Shown here: positions 1 through 8,122 of the stretch, in pieces
Layout: each line of letters opens with the position of its first letter
How positions within the stretch are numbered: the stretch's first letter is position 1
Source: Bacteroidaceae bacterium
GTDB lineage: Bacteria > Bacteroidota > Bacteroidia > Bacteroidales > Bacteroidaceae
Length of the DNA stretch: 64,000 bases
Assembly (NCBI GenBank): GCA_017483765.1
Contig: JAFUVE010000038.1
Span: 32,882-96,881, forward strand
Reading direction: 5' to 3'
Notes under the pieces: generated by a model
Seen by the model: only the letters and a program-made list of their open reading frames with translations
What the model was told of the DNA's origin: nothing
The model's database searches: none
Position numbers and translations under genes: made by a program

Positions 1-309
1 GTTGAGAATGTTGAGTTTCGTTGCGATGATTTCGATGTCGCCGGTCGGGATGTTTTTGTTCTTGCTGTATCGTTCGTTGACGGTACCTTCCACTTGGATG
101 ACGAACTCACGTCCGAGCTTGTTGGCAGCCGCGCAGAGTTCGGCGTTGGTTTCCTCGTTGAACACGAGCTGTGTGATGCCATAGCGGTCGCGCAGGTCGA
201 CAAAGGTCATGGCACCCATCTTGCGTACTCGCTGCACCCATCCCGCCAGCGTAACGCTTTCGCCGGCGTTGGTCAGTCGCAGTTCTCCGCATGTTTTCGT
301 TCTGTACAT
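1..309 (-). CDS. aspS: Aspartate--tRNA ligase, N-terminal part (runs off the left edge)
   Basis: Charges tRNA-Asp with aspartate in the cytoplasm. Only the first 103 codons are inside the window. The protein begins [17 protein letters not shown] and continues with [20 protein letters not shown] and [11 protein letters not shown], the typical start and OB-fold anticodon-binding domain of bacterial AspRS. The ATG at 309 was chosen because it matches the family start and lies about 37 bp downstream of a TAACTTTG box on the minus strand. Catalytic motifs 1-3 lie outside the window. The plus-strand reading frames over this stretch are shadows. Confidence 0.93.
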   Translation of the reverse strand, partial: MYRTKTCGELRLTNAGESVTLAGWVQRVRKMGAMTFVDLRDRYGITQLVFNEETNAELCAAANKLGREFVIQVEGTVNERYSKNKNIPTGDIEIIATKLNILN

Positions 310-345
310 ATATTCTTATTTATTGATAGTTTATGATATTTTCCG

Positions 346-353
346 CAAAGTTA
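346..353 (-). promoter_or_regulatory. -7 box of the aspS promoter
   Basis: On the minus strand this reads TAACTTTG, matching the Bacteroidota -7 consensus TAnnTTTG. Transcription would start near 340 and give a leader of about 30 nt. The -33 region falls in the 7-bp repeat at 363-390. Confidence 0.7.
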
Positions 354-362
354 CGAAATTTA

Positions 363-390
363 AATGAAGAATGAAGAATGAAGAATGAAG
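363..390. repeat. 7-bp tandem repeat, four copies, upstream of aspS
   Basis: Four perfect copies of AATGAAG, followed by AATC. The tract begins about 10 bp upstream of the aspS -7 box, so it occupies the expected -33 element. A copy-number change would move or rebuild that element. Confidence 0.85.
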
Positions 391-424
391 AATCTTCAAA
401 AAGAAGAGAGAATAGTGCATGAAT

Positions 425-475
425 ATTCCCTAAAACATTTCTTTAGTGTATTCTGCATGTCCGTCTTTAGGGAAT
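425..475. repeat. Inverted repeat of 10 bp
   Basis: ATTCCCTAAA at 425-434 is perfectly complementary to TTTAGGGAAT at 466-475, with a 31-nt loop. No gene overlaps it. It could be a hairpin or protein site of unknown role. Confidence 0.5.
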
Positions 476-552
476 GTTTGCAATAGTTTATTCGAAGAGT
501 TGGTCGAGGCAAATTAATGAAAAATCCTTTGTTTAAGCAAGCTTTTTGTTGA

Positions 553-885
553 AAAATCAGCTAAAAGTGGTGAATTTTCATAGATTTAGCTGATTTTGTC
601 GGATGAAAATCAGCTAAAAGTGGTAAAAAATGATAGATTTGGCTGATTTTGCCGGACGAAAATCAGCTAAAAGTGGTAAAAAATATTAGATTTGGCTGAT
701 TTTGTCGGATGAAAATCAGCTAAAAGTGGTGAAAAATGATAGATTTGGCTGGTTTCGTCGGATGAAAATCAGCTAAAAGTGGTGAAAAATGATAGATTTG
801 GCTGATTTTGTCGGATGAAAATCAGCTAAAAGTGGTGAAAAATGATAGATTTGGCTGATTTTTGATGGATGAAAATCAGCTAAGT
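553..885. repeat. 53-bp tandem repeat array, seven near-identical copies
   Basis: Units start with AAAATCAGC at 553, 606, 659, 712, 765, 818 and 872. The period is 53 bp, except for a last step of 54. Each unit ends with the complement GCTGATTTT (one unit has a GGTTTC variant), so every boundary can fold as a 9-bp stem over the 8-nt loop GTCGGATG. The period is not a multiple of three and no frame stays open, so the array is not coding. The units are almost the same throughout, so it is not a repeat-spacer array. Confidence 0.93.
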
Positions 886-890
886 AATAT

Positions 891-994
891 TTAAATAACA
901 ACTTGCCTCAGTTTCTGTCCTATTGGAATGGCAGACATAGCAGAGTGTCGTCTTGTCTTCTCGTCTAAATAAAACGAGGCAACTAATTATTTTA
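891..994. mobile_element. Degraded small inverted-repeat (MITE-like) element
   Basis: The left end has AACTTGCCTCAGTTT and the right end has AAAACGAGGCAACTAATT, roughly complementary around the shared GAGGCAA core. The right end and its flank resemble the right end of the element at 38263-38515 (GAGGCAACT, a T-rich run, then TTACT). The internal 60 bp encode nothing visible. It is probably a decayed copy of the same family. Confidence 0.45.
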
Positions 995-1152
995 ACAGTT
1001 ACTGAATATTGCTTATCAAGAAATATAGGATTATAGAATTATTTTATTTATTAGTCAAATAATAAAGTTAGTACAATGTTAAGAATATATTATTAGTTTT
1101 TAAAGCATAAAACTAAAATTTACAATACTTAAGATATTTTTTCTGTTTTTTA

Positions 1153-1184
1153 TTTGCGAATTTAATATAAAGTGTTTATCTTTG
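1153..1184 (+). promoter_or_regulatory. Promoter of the structured RNA candidate
   Basis: TTTG at 1153-1156 is followed after 20 bp by TATCTTTG at 1177-1184. This matches the -33/-7 arrangement of the primary sigma factor in Bacteroidota. The predicted start, near 1190-1192, coincides with the first base of a long-range stem. Confidence 0.7.
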
Positions 1185-1189
1185 CAATG

Positions 1190-1575
1190 TCAGAGCCCAC
1201 GAAGGGACCTTTTTACAAATGGAAACAGGGAGGGTGATGACACGACATATTTAAAGACGTTTGCCAAACGTCTTGTCTTTGACATCTAAGAATCTAGCAA
1301 ATTCAAAAACGATATCGTCAAGGATCAAGACAACGGTAGATGCCTGGGATGTGATATATTTATCTACATCTGTTATATTAATTGTATGGACCTCGTCCCG
1401 ATATTAGTTTGAATAATATATTCATGAGTAGTATGGTGACAGGCTAAGTATAATTTATAATAAGGTGTAATACATATTCATATCTGCGTGGGCTCTACGT
1501 TGTTCGTTCTACGATATCGGGCAATGCTAGAGCCTTTAGGTGTGAGACGGACAACTGGTACTCACGCTTTTTTTG
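1190..1575 (+). ncRNA. Structured non-coding RNA candidate with own promoter and terminator
   Basis: About 385 nt without a usable reading frame, bounded by a promoter and an intrinsic terminator. AGAGCCCACG (1192-1201) pairs perfectly with CGTGGGCTCT (1487-1496). Inside are a 9-bp hairpin (1254-1274, stem AAGACGTTT) and a six-bp hairpin (GTAGAT 1336-1341 with ATCTAC 1362-1367). CCCGATAT (1397-1404) can pair with ATATCGGG (1514-1521), which crosses the closing stem as a pseudoknot. GGCTCTA (1491-1497) can instead pair with TAGAGCC (1528-1534), so two folds exclude each other. I see no tmRNA, RNase P, SRP or 6S signature, and no reverse transcriptase nearby. The family is unknown to me. It may be a trans-acting RNA or the leader of the LRR gene at 1797. 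Confidence 0.55.
1539..1575 (+). terminator. Intrinsic terminator of the RNA candidate
   Basis: GTGAG at 1542-1546 pairs with CTCAC at 1561-1565, extended by G-U pairs, and is followed by seven T residues. The next 190 bp up to the LRR gene hold only short imperfect inverted repeats and no clear promoter box. Confidence 0.65.
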
Positions 1576-1796
1576 TGCCGTTTTTTACCTTGGAATGGTA
1601 CTCTTTCAATAATCACAGATTATTAGCGTACTGACATGGTGGACAAGCCATAGTCTATGGGATAATACAAAGATTTTTCAATATATGTCCCAAAAACGAA
1701 AATAATTGAAGTTATAGGAGAAGTACTTAATTATATATTTACAGTGTAAAAAATGATTAGCATATGAACCGGGCATATAAGTCTTCTAATCTTAAA

Positions 1797-3272
1797 ATGA
1801 AAACAATGTTTTTGTTTTTTGTACTAACTTCTTTTGTTCAATCACTATACTCTCAAACATATTATGGGAAAGCAGGCGATTGTAGCTGGAAATATAGTAA
1901 TAGAACAAATGAGTTAATCATCACAGGAAATGGCTATATTGGAGAACTGAAAAATAATGTGGCTATTGGCGGATCTGGTGATGTTGAATTTCAATATCGC
2001 AATCAAGTGACATCTATTATAATAAACAATGGCCCGACCACAATAGGTAATTCTGTATTTGAGAATTTTACCAACTTAAAGTCTGTTGAGATTCCGGAAA
2101 GCGTCACATTAATAGAAGATAAAGCTTTTTGTGGATGTCGTCAATTGCCTATGGTCATCATTCCCCAAAATGTAACTTCCATTGGGAAATTCGCTTTTGA
2201 CAATTGTGGTTTGATTTCTGTTGAACTCCATGAAGGAATTACTGTAATTGATGAAAATGCATTTTCTAATACTAAATTAAAATCTGTGGCCATCCCAGAA
2301 AGTGTAACTACCATCGGTTACAGGGCTTTTTATGGTTGTCGTGATTTGAATGCTGTGTCTATTTCCAAAAGCGTTGTATCTATAGGAAATCAATCCTTTT
2401 TTGATTGTGGATTAACATCTCTTACTATACCTGGAAATGTAAAAACAATTGGTGAGTCTGCTTTTGGGTCCTGTAGCGAACTGTCAAACTTAGACATAAA
2501 AGAAGGTGTTGAAATCATAGGTGTTTCTGCTTTTACGAGATGTGACAATTTGATTACAGTGACAATCCCCATAAGTGTGGTTTCGTTTAATGAATCTTTC
2601 CAAAGTTGTAGCGGCTTGAATTCAGTAATTTTTGAAGATGGATTAGCTTCTGTATCAAAAGGCGCCTTTAAGAATTGTGATAACTTAAAATCTGTGTCGA
2701 TTCCGGAAAGCATCAAGAGAATTGGCGATGATTCTTTTTCTGGTTGTAAACAGTTGGAATCCGTCTCTATTCCAGAGAGTGTTGTCAGCATAGGCAGCTA
2801 TGCTTTTTCTGATTGCACAAGTTTATTGTCCATAAAGATACCGGAGAGCATCACAACTATTAACAGTAATGCTTTTAGTGGATGTTCTCATCTGAAATAT
2901 TTGTCCTTACCAAAGAATTTAACATACATCGAAAATTCTGCCTTTGCCAATTGCCCCAATATCCTAGACATTTATTGTTATGCTGAGTATGTACCAAAAC
3001 TTACAGGCAGTAATGTCTTCTATGGCTCAAACATAGAGTACTCCATTTTGCATGTGCCTCAGGATGCAGCAGAGTATTATTCAAGTGCTCCAATATGGAA
3101 AAACATTCATAGAATAGTTCCATTGAAAGAAGAAGATTACCAAGATTATAAAGATGGTAAAGTAGGAAGCCGGGCTTATATGAAACGTGTGTCAGACGTA
3201 AATGAGGATGGTAATGTTGACATTTCAGACATTGTCCTAATTATAAATGTGATAGCGAATTTCTCCAATTGA
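1797..3272 (+). CDS. BspA-type leucine-rich repeat surface protein with C-terminal dockerin repeat
   Basis: A likely exported adhesin or carbohydrate-associated surface protein. The start at 1797 (MKTMFLFFVLTSFVQSLYSQ) gives a clean signal peptide. An in-frame ATG at 1764 would add 11 polar residues. After about 60 residues, roughly 14 repeats of 22-24 residues follow, with the LRR_5 pattern (IPESVTTIGYRAFYGC, IPESVVSIGSYAFSDC). This is the Treponema pallidum/BspA class. A linker leads to one calcium-loop-like dockerin repeat near the end (DVNEDGNVDISDIVLIIN). Codons are A/T-rich compared with the kinase genes downstream. It ends about 60 bp before the FHA gene. The ligand is unknown. A second LRR-dockerin protein lies at 18863. 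Confidence 0.88.
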   Translation: MKTMFLFFVLTSFVQSLYSQTYYGKAGDCSWKYSNRTNELIITGNGYIGELKNNVAIGGSGDVEFQYRNQVTSIIINNGPTTIGNSVFENFTNLKSVEIPESVTLIEDKAFCGCRQLPMVIIPQNVTSIGKFAFDNCGLISVELHEGITVIDENAFSNTKLKSVAIPESVTTIGYRAFYGCRDLNAVSISKSVVSIGNQSFFDCGLTSLTIPGNVKTIGESAFGSCSELSNLDIKEGVEIIGVSAFTRCDNLITVTIPISVVSFNESFQSCSGLNSVIFEDGLASVSKGAFKNCDNLKSVSIPESIKRIGDDSFSGCKQLESVSIPESVVSIGSYAFSDCTSLLSIKIPESITTINSNAFSGCSHLKYLSLPKNLTYIENSAFANCPNILDIYCYAEYVPKLTGSNVFYGSNIEYSILHVPQDAAEYYSSAPIWKNIHRIVPLKEEDYQDYKDGKVGSRAYMKRVSDVNEDGNVDISDIVLIINVIANFSN

Positions 3273-3331
3273 TATTTCTGCGCGAGTCTAATCAGACTAT
3301 TATAAAACTATATATTAAAAAACCGACAAGT

Positions 3332-4159
3332 ATGAGATGTAAAAACTGCGGATGGCCCAATAAGGCCGGATTAACCCAATGTACGAAATGTGGTGCTCCC
3401 CTCGACATGGAAAATTCCAACTCTTCTGGAGGTGGCTATTCACCCACTGTGAATGAGAACAACATAGGTGTTCGCCCTGGTCAGAGCCAATATGGTGGTG
3501 ATGATTCAGGCTTGAAAAAGACAATTTTGGAGAATGACGTGTTTGGTCCCCAGCAACCTTCAAATTCCTCGTCAGCTCCTGTGCAATCGTTAAGACAGTG
3601 TCCTAAGTGTGGGTATCCTCTGCGTGATGGCTCAGCAAAGTGTCCGAATTGCAACTATATTCCTAATGGTGTTTCCGAGGAATCACATGGTATGGTACAG
3701 CAACAGACTGGTCCGATTCAGCGGCGTCCAACCAGAAGGGATGTAGATGAAGAAGGTTCAGAATTACAATCCTCAACACAGCCTCAACAAAGAGAAGTAA
3801 GACATCATGCCGGATCTGCAAAGTTCAGCGGTACTATCAATCCTTATATGATGAATATGGAGATGGAACCTGTTTTCACTTTGAAACCATTGCAACGGGA
3901 GAATGAGAGAACGAAACCGGCAATTGTTGAGTTGGAAGGAAAGGAAGTGGTTTTGAACCGCGACAATACAGAGCCTAATAATCCCAGTATCACGTCAAAG
4001 GAACAGGCGGTTGTGAAATGCGAGAATGGCAAGTGGACAATCACGGACTTGTCGGAACAACACACGACATTTGTTTGTCCAAAACTTCCCGTTGAGTTGA
4101 AGGACGGCGACATTATTTTATTAGGAAACAGGCTGTTTGAGTTTCATATTCAAGATTAG
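3332..4159 (+). CDS. Double zinc-ribbon protein with C-terminal FHA-like domain
   Basis: A predicted soluble cytoplasmic adaptor of 275 residues. Zinc ribbons: C3/C6/C17/C20 (CKNCG and CTKCG) and C90/C93/C104/C107 (CPKCG and CPNCN). Residues 110-180 are a polar Gln/Arg-rich linker. Residues 195-272 have the strand pattern of an FHA domain, but the usual SRxH phosphothreonine motif is changed to SKEQ, so binding may be weak or altered. The segment LKKTILEND (61-69) resembles a threonine substrate site for FHA-linked kinases; this is inference. The ATG at 3332 was chosen because upstream in-frame sequence overlaps the LRR gene and would start with TTG. It is the first gene of the phospho-signalling run; the kinase gene follows after 27 bp. 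Confidence 0.8.
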   Translation: MRCKNCGWPNKAGLTQCTKCGAPLDMENSNSSGGGYSPTVNENNIGVRPGQSQYGGDDSGLKKTILENDVFGPQQPSNSSSAPVQSLRQCPKCGYPLRDGSAKCPNCNYIPNGVSEESHGMVQQQTGPIQRRPTRRDVDEEGSELQSSTQPQQREVRHHAGSAKFSGTINPYMMNMEMEPVFTLKPLQRENERTKPAIVELEGKEVVLNRDNTEPNNPSITSKEQAVVKCENGKWTITDLSEQHTTFVCPKLPVELKDGDIILLGNRLFEFHIQD

Positions 4160-4186
4160 TTGAGAGTGTTAAATTAAAATACCGTC

Positions 4187-5497
4187 ATGATAGAGCATAT
4201 AGAACGTTGCAACTTTTCTTCTGGCGACCTCATCGATAACACATATACTGTTGTGAAATTGCTGGGCGAGGGAACGTTTGGTGTCGTTTACAAAGTCGCA
4301 GACTTTAAAGGAAATCTCTACGCATTGAAACTGTTGCGATTATGGGAGGTACATCCGACAATTCGAGAAGGTCTGGTTCGCCGCTTTGATATGGAGTATG
4401 AAACAGGAAGGATTGACTCTCCTTACCTTGTTCATTCTATCAGCCATGGTTTCGTATGTGGCAACCCCTATATAGTCATGGAACTATGTACGGGTGGTGA
4501 CTTGGTTACTCAAAGCGAGACAAGAGAATTAGATTTGCCCGTTGTTGCCCGTCACGTGTTGTTAGGCCTAAAGGCATTGCATAGTTGCGGAAAGGTACAC
4601 CGTGACTTAAAACCAGAGAATGTACTTCTGAAAAGCGACGGAATATATGCCTTGACTGATTTTGGTATCTCAGGTGACCGCAATAAGCGGATGACCGAGA
4701 GTAATATTCTTGGAAGACCGAAACAAATATTCGGAACATATGCTTATATACCGCCAGAACAGGTGAAACCAAGGGGGCGTGATTCGACAGTACTTCCTAC
4801 AACAGATATATTCTCATTCGGTGTGATGATGTATCAGCTGCTTACCAATGAACTTCCATTTGGGCCTCTTGACGACGAGGGTGATTTGCCGGAATATCTC
4901 CGTAACGGAAGAAATGGAAATTGGAATAGGGTAGTGTTGAGGCGAAGAGAAGACTGGCAACAATGGAATGCATTAATAACTGGCTGTCTGCGACCAGACT
5001 TTCAGCAGCGTATCCAGTCTGTGGATGAGGCATTGGATTTAGTTCCGCTGCCTCCTAATGAGAATCATCCAGTTGAAGAAAGTCATGAAGACCAGAATCT
5101 GGGTTATCAAGTGAGAATAGTGAATGGAGTGTTGTTGCGTGTTATGCAAGGAGAGGACTACGGGAAGGTGTTTTGGCTTGACAATCTGATAAGTGATGAC
5201 AGAAGCATTCTGACCATGGGGCGCAGTGATTACGGAGTGAATAACGACATCAATCTGCATGAAACCGATAGCACATATGTTTCCCGTCACCATTGCACAC
5301 TTGAGCTAGACTATAGCATAGGTTCCTGGGTGATTAGGGATGGACAATGGGTTATGTTCGCAGGAAGAGGTGAGTGGCGAAATTCCACCAATGGTACGTT
5401 TGTCAACTCGTCTCAAGTGAATTCTAACGGCATGGTTTTTAACCCTGGTGATATTATTTCCATAGGTGAGGTGAAACTTAGAGCAGAAGCTTATTGA
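4187..5497 (+). CDS. Soluble Ser/Thr protein kinase with C-terminal FHA domain
   Basis: A Hanks-type kinase predicted to phosphorylate Ser/Thr on cytoplasmic partners. Kinase domain about 20-290: Gly-rich loop GEGTFG (27-32), ATP lysine K48 (ALK), alpha-C Glu near 70, catalytic HRDLKPEN (138-145), DFG (158-160), then GTYAYIPPEQ. The FHA domain, about 328-430, keeps TMGRSD, SRHHC and NGTFVN, all canonical phosphothreonine-binding positions. There is no membrane segment. It is the only RD-type kinase of the three in this island, so it can be activated by loop phosphorylation. It lies 33 bp before the FHA-protease gene and is probably in the same operon. Confidence 0.93.
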   Translation: MIEHIERCNFSSGDLIDNTYTVVKLLGEGTFGVVYKVADFKGNLYALKLLRLWEVHPTIREGLVRRFDMEYETGRIDSPYLVHSISHGFVCGNPYIVMELCTGGDLVTQSETRELDLPVVARHVLLGLKALHSCGKVHRDLKPENVLLKSDGIYALTDFGISGDRNKRMTESNILGRPKQIFGTYAYIPPEQVKPRGRDSTVLPTTDIFSFGVMMYQLLTNELPFGPLDDEGDLPEYLRNGRNGNWNRVVLRRREDWQQWNALITGCLRPDFQQRIQSVDEALDLVPLPPNENHPVEESHEDQNLGYQVRIVNGVLLRVMQGEDYGKVFWLDNLISDDRSILTMGRSDYGVNNDINLHETDSTYVSRHHCTLELDYSIGSWVIRDGQWVMFAGRGEWRNSTNGTFVNSSQVNSNGMVFNPGDIISIGEVKLRAEAY

Positions 5498-5530
5498 TAG
5501 CAGTATAAGATATAAATTTAACTTATCGTT

Positions 5531-7162
5531 ATGGCACAACCAAACAAAACTTATCGACAGACGCTGAGTGGCTCTATAGGAGCGGGAATGAGTTCTGTTT
5601 TCAAACCAAACAGTCGGCGTTATTATATTCTGGAACATAAGGTGACCAGCAAGTATCATAGGGCAGGTGAGGCACAGGAGATTATCGTTGATCAGATAGA
5701 ACTTGGCCGTGACTCGCATTGCCAGGTGAGGTTCGACGATCATTTCAGCACGGTGTCGCGCCATCATGCTGCCATTGTGAAGGATGGTGACGGGTGGAAA
5801 CTGGTGCAGGTCTCTAAAACGAATACAACCTTGCTCAATGGCCATCCTGTGAGAACGGAGTGGTATCTTCAGAACGGCGATGAAATACAACTGTCTATTA
5901 ACGGTCCGAAACTTGGGTTTATTATTCCTACTGGCAACAAAGCAACTGTTGGGTCCATCGGACTAACCAGAAGGTTGTCACTATTCAGGCAGCAGGCATT
6001 GAGACCTTATAAGAAGGCTATCATGTCGATGGCAGCCTTACTTGTGTTGGCATTGGGAATAGGTGGCTTTGTGATTTACAAGCAGGACCAACAGATTAAG
6101 GATAATTCAAAATTGTTGGCAGAGGCCAAGGAGGCTAATGCGAATAATGAGAAGCTGATAGAAGCCCAGAAAACAATTCTTGAGAATCAGAACGCAGAAA
6201 TAGATAGTATAAAAAAAATAAAACCCAGAGAAATAATAAGAGAAAAAACGGTTACTGTAACAGTTCCATCCCCTCCACAAAAAACAATTGTTGTACAAGG
6301 TGGTGGTCATGGAGGTGGAACAACAAAACAAACTGAAGAAAGGGGGAGGAATTCCAGTCCTGATCCTCTATCTACTATTTCGAAATGTTATCCATCTATT
6401 TATCATATTACAGCAATTCCTTACCTCAAAGGAAATGACGAACCTCTTAAAGATTTAGCATGGACTGGCACGGGATTTCTTCTAAGTGATGGCAAGTTCG
6501 TAACTGCTAGACACGTAACATCTCCGTATTATTCAAACGATTTTAGGGTAATAGATGGAATCATACATGTCAGTCCTAATGCAAATGACGGTTTAGTTCT
6601 TGCACAAATATTATATAATGTAGCAGCCCAATCAGGACATGCTCTTATAAAATTCCATTGTGTCAATGGCAGTGGACATTCCATTGATTTTACATCAGAT
6701 CAGGTCCAAGATGTTGGAACTCATGATGATATTCAAACGTTAGCAAAAACTATTCCATTAGACGAAGGAATGGAAATTCCAGCTGGAACAAAAATTCGTC
6801 ATGGAGCAACAGGCGCTTATGATTATTCTTACGTTCAGATTGGAGGAGGGGGTCTTAGGGCAAACAGAAATCTATCCACAAATCTCAAACAAGGCACAAA
6901 GTTATATGTGTTAGGATATCCACATAGTATCGGCAAAGGTCAGGAACCAGTCCTTTCGGAAGCTATATGTGCCCAAAATGGACTAAGTAAGGAGAAAGGT
7001 TCGCTTTCTGGTACGATAATGGCCTCAAATGACAATACAGAATCTGGAAATTCTGGAGGCCCTATTCTTGTATATGATAATGGTAATTGGGAGGTTGTTG
7101 CAATTGTATCAGGTGGTACTTATCAGAAAGGCCGTTTTGTTCCTATAAGTATGATTCCATAA
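5531..7162 (+). CDS. FHA domain - transmembrane - trypsin-like serine protease fusion
   Basis: A predicted inner-membrane protein. A cytoplasmic FHA domain (about 52-130, with LGRDSHC, SRHHA and LLNG) is joined through one membrane helix (about 163-183) and a coiled coil (185-235) to a periplasmic trypsin-fold protease (about 285-543). Catalytic triad candidates are H328 (TARHVT), D431 (YDYSYV) and S508 in GNSGGP. The Gly/His-rich linker near 256-263 is unusual. Codon use changes in mid-gene: the part up to about 6200 resembles the neighbouring kinases and the rest is clearly A/T-richer, which suggests that the protease domain was exchanged or acquired. Binding of a phosphorylated protein inside the cell could control proteolysis outside the membrane; that coupling is inference. 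Confidence 0.88.
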   Translation: MAQPNKTYRQTLSGSIGAGMSSVFKPNSRRYYILEHKVTSKYHRAGEAQEIIVDQIELGRDSHCQVRFDDHFSTVSRHHAAIVKDGDGWKLVQVSKTNTTLLNGHPVRTEWYLQNGDEIQLSINGPKLGFIIPTGNKATVGSIGLTRRLSLFRQQALRPYKKAIMSMAALLVLALGIGGFVIYKQDQQIKDNSKLLAEAKEANANNEKLIEAQKTILENQNAEIDSIKKIKPREIIREKTVTVTVPSPPQKTIVVQGGGHGGGTTKQTEERGRNSSPDPLSTISKCYPSIYHITAIPYLKGNDEPLKDLAWTGTGFLLSDGKFVTARHVTSPYYSNDFRVIDGIIHVSPNANDGLVLAQILYNVAAQSGHALIKFHCVNGSGHSIDFTSDQVQDVGTHDDIQTLAKTIPLDEGMEIPAGTKIRHGATGAYDYSYVQIGGGGLRANRNLSTNLKQGTKLYVLGYPHSIGKGQEPVLSEAICAQNGLSKEKGSLSGTIMASNDNTESGNSGGPILVYDNGNWEVVAIVSGGTYQKGRFVPISMIP

Positions 7163-7192
7163 TGAAACGATAAAATTGATTACTTTTATAAA

Positions 7193-8122
7193 ATGTTTTG
7201 TATGAAACGTGTATGTATATTTATATTTTGTGTAATTGGAACTATTAGTCTTCCAGCACAAAGGATTATAAAGTCTCTTGGACAGGAAATCACAGAGAAT
7301 GCAATCTCTGGCAGTGTTGTTCTTGTTCGCCAGTCGTATTATCTTGTTGACAAGACAACCGGTGAAGCATACGGACGTGATAACCGTGACGAATTTGGGT
7401 CAAACGTCTCGTTGGGTGTACTCACCACAGCTGGTGTTTTGCTGACAAACGAAGCTGCTAATCCTTGGAATTATGAGAAGGACTTTGACTTTAAACAATA
7501 CGAAAAGGATTATGCTCCTGAAATTATAAAGACAGAGATTAAGAATGTAGATGATGATCGCTCCTCCTTTTCCGTGCAATCGTCTGCCATGAAGCCAGAG
7601 GAGATGAATGGTGTGTTGCTGGGAAAAATAGAGATTTGCAATTCCTCAAAAATGGAAATCGACGCTGAGCCAGGTAAGAAAGATGGCTGGATTGTATGGT
7701 TTCTTAACGACGGAAGTTCTGATGATATTGAGAGCCAGCATATTTCCATGGAGTCTTATACCGCAAGTCTGGATATCACAAAGAAGAAAGACGTGTATGA
7801 AATCAACCAGCCCATAGATTCAGCGAGGGTTGTCGGTGGTATATACCTCAATCTGCAGTTTCTGGGCGGCGGGCACGTTGTCTACAAACTAGCTGGATAT
7901 ATGATCCGTCAGGATGGGAAGTGGGCAGTGAGGAAAATGCCGTTGATAAATAAGGAAAAAGAAATCAAGCCGGATGAGGGGGCCTTGCTGGACATAACCG
8001 ATGGCGGAACTGGTGGAGACACAATATTTACCCCTGTGAGAAAGCCGAAGGATGATGCACAGGATGTGGCGGAACCGTCAAAGATTTCACCAAAAGACAA
8101 ACCCAAGAAAAAACGTAAATAA
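7193..8122 (+). CDS. Secreted protein of unknown function in the kinase operon
   Basis: I do not recognise the family. The N-terminus MKRVCIFIFCVIGTISLPAQ (start at 7202; ATG 7193 adds three residues) is a Sec signal. The mature part is about 285 residues, mostly predicted beta strands, with a central acidic region (DVDDDRSS) and a highly charged Pro/Lys tail ending KPKKKRK. There are no Cys pairs and no membrane helix. Its stop codon directly abuts the ATG of the phosphatase gene (8122/8123), so the two are almost certainly co-translated. It may be a periplasmic partner or substrate of the protease or the LysM phosphatase. Confidence 0.7.
   Translation: MFCMKRVCIFIFCVIGTISLPAQRIIKSLGQEITENAISGSVVLVRQSYYLVDKTTGEAYGRDNRDEFGSNVSLGVLTTAGVLLTNEAANPWNYEKDFDFKQYEKDYAPEIIKTEIKNVDDDRSSFSVQSSAMKPEEMNGVLLGKIEICNSSKMEIDAEPGKKDGWIVWFLNDGSSDDIESQHISMESYTASLDITKKKDVYEINQPIDSARVVGGIYLNLQFLGGGHVVYKLAGYMIRQDGKWAVRKMPLINKEKEIKPDEGALLDITDGGTGGDTIFTPVRKPKDDAQDVAEPSKISPKDKPKKKRK

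Noticed and set aside
553-885. CRISPR array
   Set aside because: The whole 53-bp unit repeats almost unchanged, so there are no variable spacers, and no cas genes are present.
1190-1575. tmRNA, RNase P RNA, SRP RNA, 6S RNA or retron RNA
   Set aside because: No CCA end or tag frame, no conserved RNase P core, wrong length for SRP and 6S, and no reverse transcriptase gene nearby. The terminal inverted repeat alone is not enough for a retron.
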